Assembly (NCBI RefSeq): GCF_011759365.1 | Contig: NZ_JAARLZ010000004.1 | Coordinates: 124,001 to 188,000, forward strand | Length of the DNA: 64,000 bases | Direction: 5' to 3' | Origin: Luteibacter anthropi | GTDB lineage: Bacteria > Pseudomonadota > Gammaproteobacteria > Xanthomonadales > Rhodanobacteraceae | Part shown: positions 1-7,987 of the stretch, piece after piece | Layout: each line of letters opens with the position of its first letter | Position numbering within the stretch: position 1 is the first letter of the stretch | The notes under the pieces: generated by a model | Told to the model about the DNA's origin: nothing | Seen by the model: only the letters and a program-made list of their open reading frames with translations | Databases searched by the model: none | Translations under genes and position numbers: made by a program

Positions 1-1
1 G

Positions 2-700
2 GTGACTGTGTCGTTCCTTGCATCGGCTTCCTTGGATGGCAAGCGCATCGGTGTCAACCTGGAGCAGAACATGGGGCCCGGCGGCTCCGCGGTCGTGCAA
101 CTTCCGGGGCAGTCAATCGCCCTTTCCGGGAGCCTGCGTCGATACACACTGCACTTCGATCTTCCATCGCTATCGGGCAGGCTCATCGGGGCATCGGGAA
201 GCGATTTCCTGGAATTGATCTTCTGGTTGGATGCGGGTCCTTCTTTTGCCATGCGGTCGGGATCCATTGGCCAGCAGAGTGCGACTGTCTATATCAGCGA
301 TGTGGAGGTGAAGCCCGGCACCGTGGATACGGTCTTCGAGCGTCGGGATCGCGCGGCTGAACTGGCCTTATGCCAGCGTTATTACGAGAAGAGCTACAAC
401 CTGGAAACGAAGCCGGGGGCGATCGAATGGCAGGGGCGCGTTTGCATCGACAGCAATGGTATCTCGCATGGCACGACCATCATCATGAAGGAGGGTTTTT
501 CTGTAAGGAAACGGAAGTCGCCCGTCATCACGGGATACTCTGCCGTCGATGGAGCCGTCAACCAGGCAGCTCAAAGTGATAGTTCGAATACTGGCCTGGG
601 GATAAGGGTGGTCGGTGAAAGTGGCTTCGAATGGTTCGTGAACAACGCACCTGGTGCCGGTGGCGCTTATTTTCACTGGACGGCCGACGCTGAGCTTTGA
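2..700 (+). CDS. Phage tail-fibre protein, C-terminal part (5' end outside window)
   Basis: The reading frame is open through the left edge, so only the last 232 residues or so are visible. The visible part is very similar to the middle and C-terminus of the next gene: both have a beta-rich block around VSFLASAS..GKRIGVNLEQ, the segment LCQRYYEKSY, and a chain end in TADAEL. In tail fibres such blocks are lectin-like, receptor-binding or trimer-forming modules. This is known of the family and not shown here. The N-terminal anchor seen in the downstream paralogues would lie left of the window. There is no S74 chaperone domain. It is the first visible member of a tandem array reading towards the tRNA-Lys gene. 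Confidence 0.75.
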   Translation: MTVSFLASASLDGKRIGVNLEQNMGPGGSAVVQLPGQSIALSGSLRRYTLHFDLPSLSGRLIGASGSDFLELIFWLDAGPSFAMRSGSIGQQSATVYISDVEVKPGTVDTVFERRDRAAELALCQRYYEKSYNLETKPGAIEWQGRVCIDSNGISHGTTIIMKEGFSVRKRKSPVITGYSAVDGAVNQAAQSDSSNTGLGIRVVGESGFEWFVNNAPGAGGAYFHWTADAEL

Positions 701-771
701 TGCTCGGGGGCCTCGTCCAGCACAGACCGTGCTTTCACTGACTCATCCGCCGGCCCTATGAGGATATTGCA

Positions 772-1923
772 ATGAACTTCTCACGTGTCAGCTTCCAGCC
801 GATCCAGACGGGCGGCGACGACGTCACGGGTGCCCTGCGAAAACTGGATCTGAATTTCGGATCGCTTGCCTCGGCATTGGGACCGGTATCCGCCATGAAT
901 ACGGGGACCGTGGCCGGTACCGTGGCGGCGGGTGATGATCCCAGGCTTGTGTGGGGCGGATTCCGGAATGTACTCATCAATCCGTCGTTCGACATCTGGC
1001 AGCGGGGCGTGGGGCCCTTCTCTGTGGGCTACACCGCTGACCGTTGGCTGGCCAGCAATGTCGGCCTGTCCTGCATCAGCGAAAGAATTCCCATGTCACT
1101 CGACGTGTCGACGTCGCGCTACGCAATCCGGCATACCATCGCGTCGACTCAGGCAAGTAACAGCTATTCTGTCTTTCAACAATGCATTGAAGGCGTGGGT
1201 ACGTTGGCGGGACGAACAGTCACCGTATCGTTCCTGGCATCGGCTTCCGTTGCGGGAAAGCGCATTGGCGTAAATCTGGAACAGTATTTCGGCGCTGGTG
1301 GATCCGCGGCTTCCGGCGTCGCAGGACAGTCGGTGAGCCTTGACGGTACCTGGCGTAGGTATTCATTGACTTTCGACCTGCCTTCGATCAGCGGGAAGGT
1401 GCTCGGAGCCGATCACACCGATTTCCTGAAGCTGAACATCTGGCTGGATGCAGGTAGCAGCTTCGGCCCGACATCGGGATATGCCGGACAGCAGAGTGGA
1501 GTGGTCTGCCTTGCCGATGTGGAGCTGAAGGCCGGTGAGGGGGATACCGGGTACGAGAATCGCCCGCTGGCCCTGGAACTCCAGCTTTGCCAGAGATACT
1601 TCGAGAAGTCCTATGGCATGGACGTGCGTCCCGGTACGCCCCAGGCAGGCGGATTTCTGAATGAATGGACGCCCGGACTTGCTTCGGCGGTGGCGTTCAG
1701 CCGCCCCGTGTACTTCAGGGTACCCAAGCGTGTGACACCTGCCATCACCTTGTATGCCAGCGTATCTGGTGCATCCGGAAAAATCTCCGACGGCGGTGCC
1801 GCAACCGACATCGCCGCCGCCATCTACACGGCGACCGATTCGGCTTTCACCTGGACTTCCACTATGAAGTCCACAAACCAGATCAATTACGGCATGCACT
1901 TTACTGCGGATGCCGAGCTATAA
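772..1923 (+). CDS. Phage tail-fibre protein with lectin-like C-terminus
   Basis: A 383-residue protein preceded by AGGA at 761-764. Residues 1-29 form the anchor shared by the array, with the motif GGDDVTGALRKLDLNF. Around residue 45 comes the linker AGTVAAGDDPR, then a carbohydrate-binding-like module beginning NPSFDIWQRG and containing ADRWLA. Near residue 272 is LCQRYFEKSY, and the chain ends TADAEL. The shared N-terminus probably docks the fibre on the baseplate or tail and the variable C-terminus binds the receptor; this is inferred from the general organisation of fibres. The C-terminal two thirds is a close paralogue of the partial gene before it, suggesting recent duplication. No S74 domain is present. 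Confidence 0.8.
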   Translation: MNFSRVSFQPIQTGGDDVTGALRKLDLNFGSLASALGPVSAMNTGTVAGTVAAGDDPRLVWGGFRNVLINPSFDIWQRGVGPFSVGYTADRWLASNVGLSCISERIPMSLDVSTSRYAIRHTIASTQASNSYSVFQQCIEGVGTLAGRTVTVSFLASASVAGKRIGVNLEQYFGAGGSAASGVAGQSVSLDGTWRRYSLTFDLPSISGKVLGADHTDFLKLNIWLDAGSSFGPTSGYAGQQSGVVCLADVELKAGEGDTGYENRPLALELQLCQRYFEKSYGMDVRPGTPQAGGFLNEWTPGLASAVAFSRPVYFRVPKRVTPAITLYASVSGASGKISDGGAATDIAAAIYTATDSAFTWTSTMKSTNQINYGMHFTADAEL

Positions 1924-1948
1924 CGAATCCGATCGGGGGAATCTGGTA

Positions 1949-3022
1949 ATGGAATTCAGCAGGGTAGATTTTGGCGCCATGAAGGATGGCGGGGACGATG
2001 TGACCGGAGCACTTCGGAAACTTGACCTCAATTTCAGCCAGTTGAACTATTCGCTGGCTGACCAGGGTGAGATCGGTCAGCGTTTTGTTCGTCTGGAAAG
2101 GATAATCGGTGGACTCGGAGACGCAGCGAGCCGGAACGTGGGGCTCGGGGCGGGCACTGTGGCCGCGGGCGATGACCGGCGCTTCTCGGATCTGGCGGAT
2201 CGTGCGGCCCAGGCCAGATCCGTGGCGGATGGAGCGCTTCAACGATCAGGCGGCGTGGTGTCAGGCTCAGTCATGGTGGGACGCGATGCCGTTCCTGCGG
2301 GTAAGCTTGATGTTCGCACGGGCGCAGGCGGCTATATCTTCCGCACATTCAATAGCGGGGTGATCGACGAGCCCATCATCGACGGCGTCAACGACACCAA
2401 CGATGCTTTTGGCATGTTCGGTGTCGGCGGCGCGGTCTTCAGCTACCTCTCGCGGTCAGGCGACGGACGTCTTCTGATGCGTATGAACCCAGTCATGAGC
2501 CTGGATTCGGTAAATGCGGCTAACAGTACGTTCCGGGCGATGCAGTTCACCGCAACGGGATTTACGTTCAATGGTGGAAATATCCAGGTCAATGGAAGCA
2601 TCGTGGCCACCGGATCGGTTACGCCATCGGATGAGCGACTGAAGAAGAATATACGGCGACGTGATGTGAAGCGCGGAATGGCTCTGTCACTTGCAAATGC
2701 TTTCTCCGAGTGGGACCTCATCGACGGCGGACAACATCAGGCCGGCGTGGTAGCGCAGAAAGCATTGGATATATGTCCGTTCTGGGTTACTGAGGTTGAT
2801 TATTGCGCGACTCCGGTATTTGTCGATGGCAAGACCGAGATGGTTGCATCGGAGTCTGTGAAGCGTCTTGCAGTCGATGCCAAGGGTATGGCCCTGGAAG
2901 CAAGCATGGACAACGCACTTGCCATCGAAGAGCTACGTCGTGATCTGAAAAGTGCCGTCGCACGAATTGCAGATATCGAATCCGTAATTTGCGAAAGAAT
3001 CGATCAAAAGCAGATTAAGTAG
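1949..3022 (+). CDS. Tail-fibre protein with C-terminal S74 self-cleaving chaperone
   Basis: The frame is open further upstream, but ATG at 1949 is chosen because it follows GGGGGA (1935-1940) and begins MEFSRVDF, which aligns with the other anchors. The protein has 357 residues. Residues 1-28 are the shared anchor, and the linker GAGTVAAGDDRRF follows near residue 70. Near residue 222 the motif PSDERLKKNI opens a peptidase S74 (chaperone of endosialidase) domain. In this family the domain drives trimerisation of the beta-helical fibre and cuts itself off at a Ser-Asp bond, and that Ser-Asp pair is present here. The end (roughly residues 310-350) looks like the usual terminal helix bundle. 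The central receptor-binding part is not recognisable. Confidence 0.82.
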   Translation: MEFSRVDFGAMKDGGDDVTGALRKLDLNFSQLNYSLADQGEIGQRFVRLERIIGGLGDAASRNVGLGAGTVAAGDDRRFSDLADRAAQARSVADGALQRSGGVVSGSVMVGRDAVPAGKLDVRTGAGGYIFRTFNSGVIDEPIIDGVNDTNDAFGMFGVGGAVFSYLSRSGDGRLLMRMNPVMSLDSVNAANSTFRAMQFTATGFTFNGGNIQVNGSIVATGSVTPSDERLKKNIRRRDVKRGMALSLANAFSEWDLIDGGQHQAGVVAQKALDICPFWVTEVDYCATPVFVDGKTEMVASESVKRLAVDAKGMALEASMDNALAIEELRRDLKSAVARIADIESVICERIDQKQIK

Positions 3023-3054
3023 CGATATTCCATAAGATCCACGGAGATAGCAAG

Positions 3055-3339
3055 ATGCCACAGGGATTGCAGGTCTGGGACAGGAATGGAAGTTCCACCC
3101 TTGATGTCAGCGACAGTCTTACCCGTGTTCTCGGGATGATTCAGACCAAAGGTGGCGACGGTGATAGCGGATCTTTCAACGATGATCGGCTTCTCTCCGG
3201 GAGGCCATGGTTTGCGATTGTTCTTCAAAAGGTGGAGTTCGTCATGCCAGCGGTAACCATTAGCGGATCCACGATCAGCTGGGCTTCCGAGAAGTACTTC
3301 AATACATCTGCGTGTAACTTGTACTACGGGGTCTATTGA
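3055..3339 (+). CDS. Small phage tail-associated protein
   Basis: A 94-residue protein with GGAG at 3043-3046, eight bases before the ATG. It starts MPQGLQVWDRNGS and continues with LDVSDSLTRVLG. This resembles the short GLQV-type proteins encoded beside tail fibres of lambda-like and Pseudomonas phages, whose role is unclear. It lacks the anchor of its neighbours, so it is probably an accessory or adaptor and not a fibre. Its stop codon overlaps the ATG of the following gene (TGATG), indicating translational coupling. The assignment to phage tails rests mainly on this context. Confidence 0.6.
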   Translation: MPQGLQVWDRNGSSTLDVSDSLTRVLGMIQTKGGDGDSGSFNDDRLLSGRPWFAIVLQKVEFVMPAVTISGSTISWASEKYFNTSACNLYYGVY

Positions 3340-4121
3340 TGTCGAGCGCAGGATGGATCGTTTCCAATGACACTGGGAATCTCGTTATTGATTCCCAGTC
3401 GAAGAATCTGGCGCTTCGTTACAAAGGGTATGTGACGTCCGCCCAGGGTACGCCGACGGGAGGCTCCCAATATATGGGGATCGACATGGCATATGACCGG
3501 GTTATTCAGATTCCTTTGAGCGTACGTAACCCCGTAATTGCCATTCGTCCGGATTCATCCTCGGCGCCATCGTCGCCCTTTGGCGACTGGTCGAGTGCTT
3601 CTAACCTCGCCACCCTTTCCCATATGGCGTCGCTTGGGGGCGACCTTTACCAGTTTGAGTTCTGGTACAGGGGGGCCTTTACTTACTACGTGTTCGACGA
3701 GCCACAGGCCCCGAGCGACGCAGATGGTGCAGGACTGAGAGTATGGAACGAGCGCGGAGAACTTTGCTTCTCGTCTGCTTTCCAGTACATGCGCATCGCG
3801 AGTTCGTTCGTTGGTTCATTCGATATGGATGGCCCCTATGCTCGTGTCAATCACGTGCCGGAGCCATCCGGAAAGGCGTATGCCCTGGTCCAGAGCAAGA
3901 GCCATTCGCAGGAATACAAGGTGGGTGAGCCTGTGGAGCACCAGAAGTACGGCATTGTCACCACGAGTAGCTTCGTGCTTCGCTCGCCGGGTTTTGGCAT
4001 AGGACTTGTCATGGGCATTATGAACTTCAGTGGGTACTTTTTCTTCAACCAGCAGGTCATACCCGGCCTTGGAACCTTTCTCAAGGGATCAAGTCTTCTG
4101 GTCGATGTCACTGGATATTGA
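3339..4121 (+). CDS. Phage tail-associated protein of unknown function
   Basis: A 260-residue protein. ATG 3339 is preferred over the TTG immediately upstream because it sits in the TGATG overlap with the preceding stop codon. The opening AGWIVSNDTGNLVIDSQ parallels the GLQVWDRNGSSTLDVS opening of its upstream partner, so the two probably share a small N-terminal fold. The rest (for example FEFWYRGAFTYYVFDEPQ and GLRVWNERGELCFSS) looks beta-rich, with a second copy of the vWNxxGELxFxS motif near residue 135. There is no signal peptide or membrane segment. It may be a tip or fibre-decoration protein, but the function is not known. Confidence 0.6.
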   Translation: MSSAGWIVSNDTGNLVIDSQSKNLALRYKGYVTSAQGTPTGGSQYMGIDMAYDRVIQIPLSVRNPVIAIRPDSSSAPSSPFGDWSSASNLATLSHMASLGGDLYQFEFWYRGAFTYYVFDEPQAPSDADGAGLRVWNERGELCFSSAFQYMRIASSFVGSFDMDGPYARVNHVPEPSGKAYALVQSKSHSQEYKVGEPVEHQKYGIVTTSSFVLRSPGFGIGLVMGIMNFSGYFFFNQQVIPGLGTFLKGSSLLVDVTGY

Positions 4122-4202
4122 GGAAGGTCGACGCGTGCCCGATGGCGTCTTTCAAACGCCAGTTCAACATCATTCAATTCCCCTATATCCAGGAAGCTAA
4201 TT

Positions 4203-5456
4203 ATGGATTTCTCAAGGGTCAATTTCGTGCCATTGCAAATGGGCGGCGACGATGTGACAGGAGCCCTGCGCAAGCTTGATCTGAACTTTGGCGCGCTAGG
4301 CGATGCCCTTGTTGATCAGAACGCCATCGATAAACGACTGGGTAACGTCGAAACCATCGTGGCGGGTCTCGGACAGGCATCCGTCATGAACGTGGGCAAT
4401 CGCGCTGGTACGGTGGCAGCCGGCGACGACACCCGGTTCAACATGGGTGCCTGGCGCAACAAGGTCATCAATGGCAACTTCGACTTCTGGCAAGGTGGCC
4501 TGAACGTGACGGCGCCGGGTGGCCCCAATACCATTATCTGGGGTCCCGACCGCTTCCTCGGGCAGGCATATACCGGCTCGAGCGGAAGCGGCAGTTCCAC
4601 GGTCAGTCTGTCTGCGCAGGCATTTCCGGCCGGCCAGACGGAGGTTCCCGGCGATCCGGCTTACTTCGCCAGGCTTCAACCTGTATCGCTCGCCACGCTT
4701 GGTGGTGCAGGAGGGATCATCCGTGTCGGCCATTACATGGAAAACGTGGCTACGTTGAATGGTCGCTACGTTGCCGTATCCTTCTGGGCCAAGTCGAATG
4801 CATCTCGAACCATCGCCGTAGCGTTGCAGCAGAACTTCGGAAGCAATGGATCGACCTCGGTCGTCAAGAGTACGTCCTTGTCGATCAGCGCCAACTGGGC
4901 CCGATATACGGTCAGGTTCCCGGTAGGCGGCATCGTGGGGAAAACGATAGGCGACAATAGCAACCTGTTCCTTGGTATCTACCTTTTCAACAATGACAGT
5001 ACCGGGGGCGTGGTTCCTGTTGGTAGCTGGACGACCGGTCAGTACCTGGATCTTTCACAGATACAGGTTGAGGAGGTGGATGATCCGGCTGCTCCGGCGA
5101 CACCATTCGAGCGCCGGCCCATGTCCGTCGAGGAAGCTCTTGTCCGTCGTTATACGACCACCAGCAAACTTTACATGATTGGTCGCTGGGGTTCGGCGAC
5201 GAATGTCAGGTTCTACAACCAGTATGAAGTTCCCATGCGACGTACGCCCGATTGCATCCTGCAGAGCACGACATTCGGTTGTGAAATGGCCCAGGTCGCG
5301 GCGTATACGATGTCGAACGCCAGCATCGCCCAGTACTCGGGGGATAACCGCCAGTGTTTCATTGATTTCTCGGGCAGCCCCAATGGAACGCCTTCCGGTG
5401 GCGCGATGGCGCAGATGAATAGCAGTGGCGTCGTTCTTTTCCGCGCCGAGTTCTGA
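4203..5456 (+). CDS. Phage tail-fibre protein with lectin-like module
   Basis: A 417-residue protein with AGGAAG (4191-4196) six bases before the ATG. Residues 1-29 are the shared anchor (GGDDVTGALRKLDLNF). A short helical piece and the linker RAGTVAAGDDTRF (about residues 68-82) follow. A carbohydrate-binding-like module then starts NGNFDFWQGG and includes GPDRFLGQ, VSFWAKSN and FERRPMSVEEAL. This matches the layout of the gene at 772 at greater divergence. The chain ends RAEF and has no S74 domain. It is a fibre variant that probably presents a different receptor-binding surface. It starts a second anchor-plus-lectin then anchor-plus-S74 series in the array. Confidence 0.78.
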   Translation: MDFSRVNFVPLQMGGDDVTGALRKLDLNFGALGDALVDQNAIDKRLGNVETIVAGLGQASVMNVGNRAGTVAAGDDTRFNMGAWRNKVINGNFDFWQGGLNVTAPGGPNTIIWGPDRFLGQAYTGSSGSGSSTVSLSAQAFPAGQTEVPGDPAYFARLQPVSLATLGGAGGIIRVGHYMENVATLNGRYVAVSFWAKSNASRTIAVALQQNFGSNGSTSVVKSTSLSISANWARYTVRFPVGGIVGKTIGDNSNLFLGIYLFNNDSTGGVVPVGSWTTGQYLDLSQIQVEEVDDPAAPATPFERRPMSVEEALVRRYTTTSKLYMIGRWGSATNVRFYNQYEVPMRRTPDCILQSTTFGCEMAQVAAYTMSNASIAQYSGDNRQCFIDFSGSPNGTPSGGAMAQMNSSGVVLFRAEF

Positions 5457-5492
5457 TTGTTCCGAAGCCAAGGATACTCAGCGGAGGTATGA

Positions 5493-6521
5493 ATGGAGTT
5501 TTCACGTATCAATTTTCGGCCTGTCGTCGAAGGTGGGGACGACGTCACGCGTGCGTTTCGAAAGATTGACCTGAACTTCGAGTCGCTGGGTACGGCATTC
5601 TTGCCTACAGGCGAGGTGGGGGCGCGGTTGACGGCACTGGAAACGGTGGCTGGGGAACTGGGCGACGCGGCCCGCAGGAATGTCGGGGCGGTGGCCGGAA
5701 CAGTCGCCGCCGGGGACGATCCCCGGTTTCTCGCGGTCGGCGATGTGGCAGGCTCTGTCGCCGCAGGAGACGACTCCCGTTTTGCCTCGAACGCTGCTGC
5801 TGCGGGGGCTGCCCAGATGACGGCTAACAATGCGTTGCCCCGATCCGGTGGATCGATTACGGGTGCTATCAGCGCGAAGCTCGGGGGTGTGGTTGCCTTT
5901 GGAACGACCGGCTCGGCAAATATCGGTGGCCTGGTATATAGCGACTATTTCCAGAACACCATCGCCGACGTCAGCGGAAATATCTTCATGCGTCTGCAAT
6001 GCGTGGATGTCACGGGTGGCGCGACCTACTCGCGGCTGGTCACTTCGCATTTCGATGGAACGAATGCCTCGTTCATGTTTCAGCACAATGGCGTTGCCCA
6101 GGCTACAACGTGGCAGAGCACGTCGGATGCCCGGCTGAAGCGCCACATGGTCGTTCTCACCGAGCCCCTCGACAAGATCGATGCGATCGTCGGGTATGAG
6201 TCCTATGAGAAGCGGGTGCTTGGTAACGCCACCGATTCCGAGGGGAACTCCGTTCCCGCTCAATACACGCGTACGTGTGGCGTGCTTGCGCAGGACGTCA
6301 AGCAGGTGCTTCCTGCGGCCGTCGACAACCTCGGGTCCGGTTGGGATACGAACGACAAGCCGATCGATGACGTGCTTGGCGTCAACGACGCGGGTCTGTC
6401 GGCACTCTTCGTCGAGTGTATCAAGGCTCTGAAAGCCCAGAATGCACTGCTGTCACAGCGCGTGTCATTGCTGGAGGCCGGGTCGGTCTCGCAGAAATCC
6501 GTTTCTAAACCAGATCGGTAG
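5493..6521 (+). CDS. Tail-fibre protein with C-terminal S74 self-cleaving chaperone
   Basis: A 342-residue protein with GGAGG at 5483-5487, five bases before the ATG. Residues 1-29 are the anchor, here with DDVTRAFRKIDLNF. Two linker repeats follow, VAGTVAAGDDPRF and VAGSVAAGDDSRF (about residues 68-95). A short variable region comes next. From about residue 208 the S74 domain is recognisable by STSDARLKRHM, CGVLAQDVKQVLP and GVNDAGLSALFVECIKAL, ending in a coiled coil (ALKAQNALLSQRVSLLEA). The Ser-Asp self-cleavage pair is retained. The receptor-binding part between linker and chaperone is only about 100 residues, short for a fibre. Confidence 0.83.
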   Translation: MEFSRINFRPVVEGGDDVTRAFRKIDLNFESLGTAFLPTGEVGARLTALETVAGELGDAARRNVGAVAGTVAAGDDPRFLAVGDVAGSVAAGDDSRFASNAAAAGAAQMTANNALPRSGGSITGAISAKLGGVVAFGTTGSANIGGLVYSDYFQNTIADVSGNIFMRLQCVDVTGGATYSRLVTSHFDGTNASFMFQHNGVAQATTWQSTSDARLKRHMVVLTEPLDKIDAIVGYESYEKRVLGNATDSEGNSVPAQYTRTCGVLAQDVKQVLPAAVDNLGSGWDTNDKPIDDVLGVNDAGLSALFVECIKALKAQNALLSQRVSLLEAGSVSQKSVSKPDR

Positions 6522-6682
6522 CCGCTGGCATGGATGGGCGATGCCGCCATCTTGAGTGGCAAGGCGAGCAGTCCCGGGAATATCCATTCTCGCAGCAATT
6601 TTATTGGAAAGTCTGGGTTCCAGCGTAAGGGCCTGATGAGGGGATTTCCTTGCTTTTCCTATTCGCAATTTAAGGAGGCCAT

Positions 6683-7783
6683 ATGGCGATGAATATCCAG
6701 AGAATAAACTTCGATCCCATCGGCGGTGACAGCGTAACGGCTGCTTTCAGAAAGCTGGATCTTGATGTGGGTGAGGTTGTCAATGCTATAGATGGCGATG
6801 GCTCGACCACATCAGGTATTTCGAATCGACTTGCCCTGGCCGAAAATAAACTCGGTGCACTTGGCAACGTATCTACGAGGAACATCGGTACATCGGCTGG
6901 CACGGTGGCTGCCGGAGACGATGCGAGATTCCTGACTGTTGGTACGACACCCGGTACGGTGGCTGCCGGTGATGACGCGAGAATCACCAGCGCATTGCCG
7001 AAGGTCAATCCGACGTTCAGCGGCGGCTCCGGTATCGGCCGGACAGGCGTCAAGTTCGAATATGCATTCAGGGTCAGCAACGGCAATTCGGACAATGGCA
7101 TCGGAGGTGCATACGGTGAATGGGCGGGGGATCTGACGCCGGCCGTACAGATCGACTGCCAGGCTCCGTCCAGTCATTACATGGGTATCAGGTGGACGCA
7201 CTGGGGCGTCAAGCACCTGGCGGCGATTCATGCATACGAGGGTGGTGCCGGCAGCCCGACCACACTCATCGGCTTTCACATTGCGGGCAAAACAAATAGC
7301 CACATTTTCGACAGCAACGGAAACGCCTTCTTTGCCGGTACGCTGTCACAGAACTCCGATTACCGGATCAAGGCAAACGCCAGCTCGCTATCTGCGCCAG
7401 AGGTTGCTGCCGGCCTGCGTGTCCTCAATCCCCTGACGTATAACGACACCCGCCGGCCGGCGACGGACAGGCCGCTGGTTGGACTGTTCGCTCATGAGCT
7501 GCAGGCTCAGTTTCCACTGCTCGTGGATGGCGAGAAAGATGCGGTGCAAACAGAAATGGTGTGGGTGGGGGACACGACGCCATATCTACCGGGCATGGAA
7601 CCATCTGATTACACGCCGCCACATCAGGAGAGCCGGCAGATGCCTCTCTTGCAGAACGTGAATTATGTCGGACTGGTACCGTACCTGATTGCCGGCTGGC
7701 AGCACAGCGATCAGCGCCTCGGCGCTTTGGAAGCAGAGATCGGCGCGCTACGTACTCAGGTCGAGGCACTGCTGGCGCGTTGA
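6683..7783 (+). CDS. Tail-fibre protein with C-terminal S74 chaperone, last gene of the array
   Basis: A 366-residue protein. AAGGAGG at 6672-6678 serves either ATG 6683 or ATG 6689. The second aligns better with the other anchors (MNIQRINF versus MEFSRINF), so two extra residues may be annotated here. The anchor is more diverged (GGDSVTAAFRKLDLDV). Two linker repeats, SAGTVAAGDDARF and TPGTVAAGDDARI, follow near residues 70-100. The S74 domain starts about residue 221 with NSDYRIKANASSL and includes GLFAHELQAQFP and YVGLVPYLIAGWQ. It ends in a coiled coil. It lies 63 bases from the CCA end of tRNA-Lys and closes the phage-like block. Confidence 0.82.
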   Translation: MAMNIQRINFDPIGGDSVTAAFRKLDLDVGEVVNAIDGDGSTTSGISNRLALAENKLGALGNVSTRNIGTSAGTVAAGDDARFLTVGTTPGTVAAGDDARITSALPKVNPTFSGGSGIGRTGVKFEYAFRVSNGNSDNGIGGAYGEWAGDLTPAVQIDCQAPSSHYMGIRWTHWGVKHLAAIHAYEGGAGSPTTLIGFHIAGKTNSHIFDSNGNAFFAGTLSQNSDYRIKANASSLSAPEVAAGLRVLNPLTYNDTRRPATDRPLVGLFAHELQAQFPLLVDGEKDAVQTEMVWVGDTTPYLPGMEPSDYTPPHQESRQMPLLQNVNYVGLVPYLIAGWQHSDQRLGALEAEIGALRTQVEALLAR

Positions 7784-7846
7784 CGACGATGGCGGACGGT
7801 CTGTCGAAGGGCGCTGGTATACAACACAGCAACCGCGTGACGCGAA

Positions 7847-7922
7847 TGGTGGGTCGTGACGGACTCGAACCGTCGACCTACGGATTAAAAGTCCGCTGCT
7901 CTACCGACTGAGCTAACGACCC
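7847..7922 (-). tRNA. tRNA-Lys (anticodon TTT)
   Basis: Read on the minus strand, a 76-base gene with acceptor arm GGGTCGT...ACGACCC, D-arm GCTCAGTCGGTAGAGC, anticodon loop CTTTTAA with anticodon TTT, T-arm GGTTCGAGTCC, discriminator A and an encoded CCA. All four arms pair. Its 3' end faces the tail-fibre array, the arrangement expected when a phage integrates at a tRNA 3' end. The second att copy would lie outside this window. Confidence 0.97.
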
Positions 7923-7987
7923 ATGCGCACGAAGCCGGCTAGTTTAGTCGGCGCGGGAGGGGGGCACAAGTCGGAAGGCGAGTTTGT

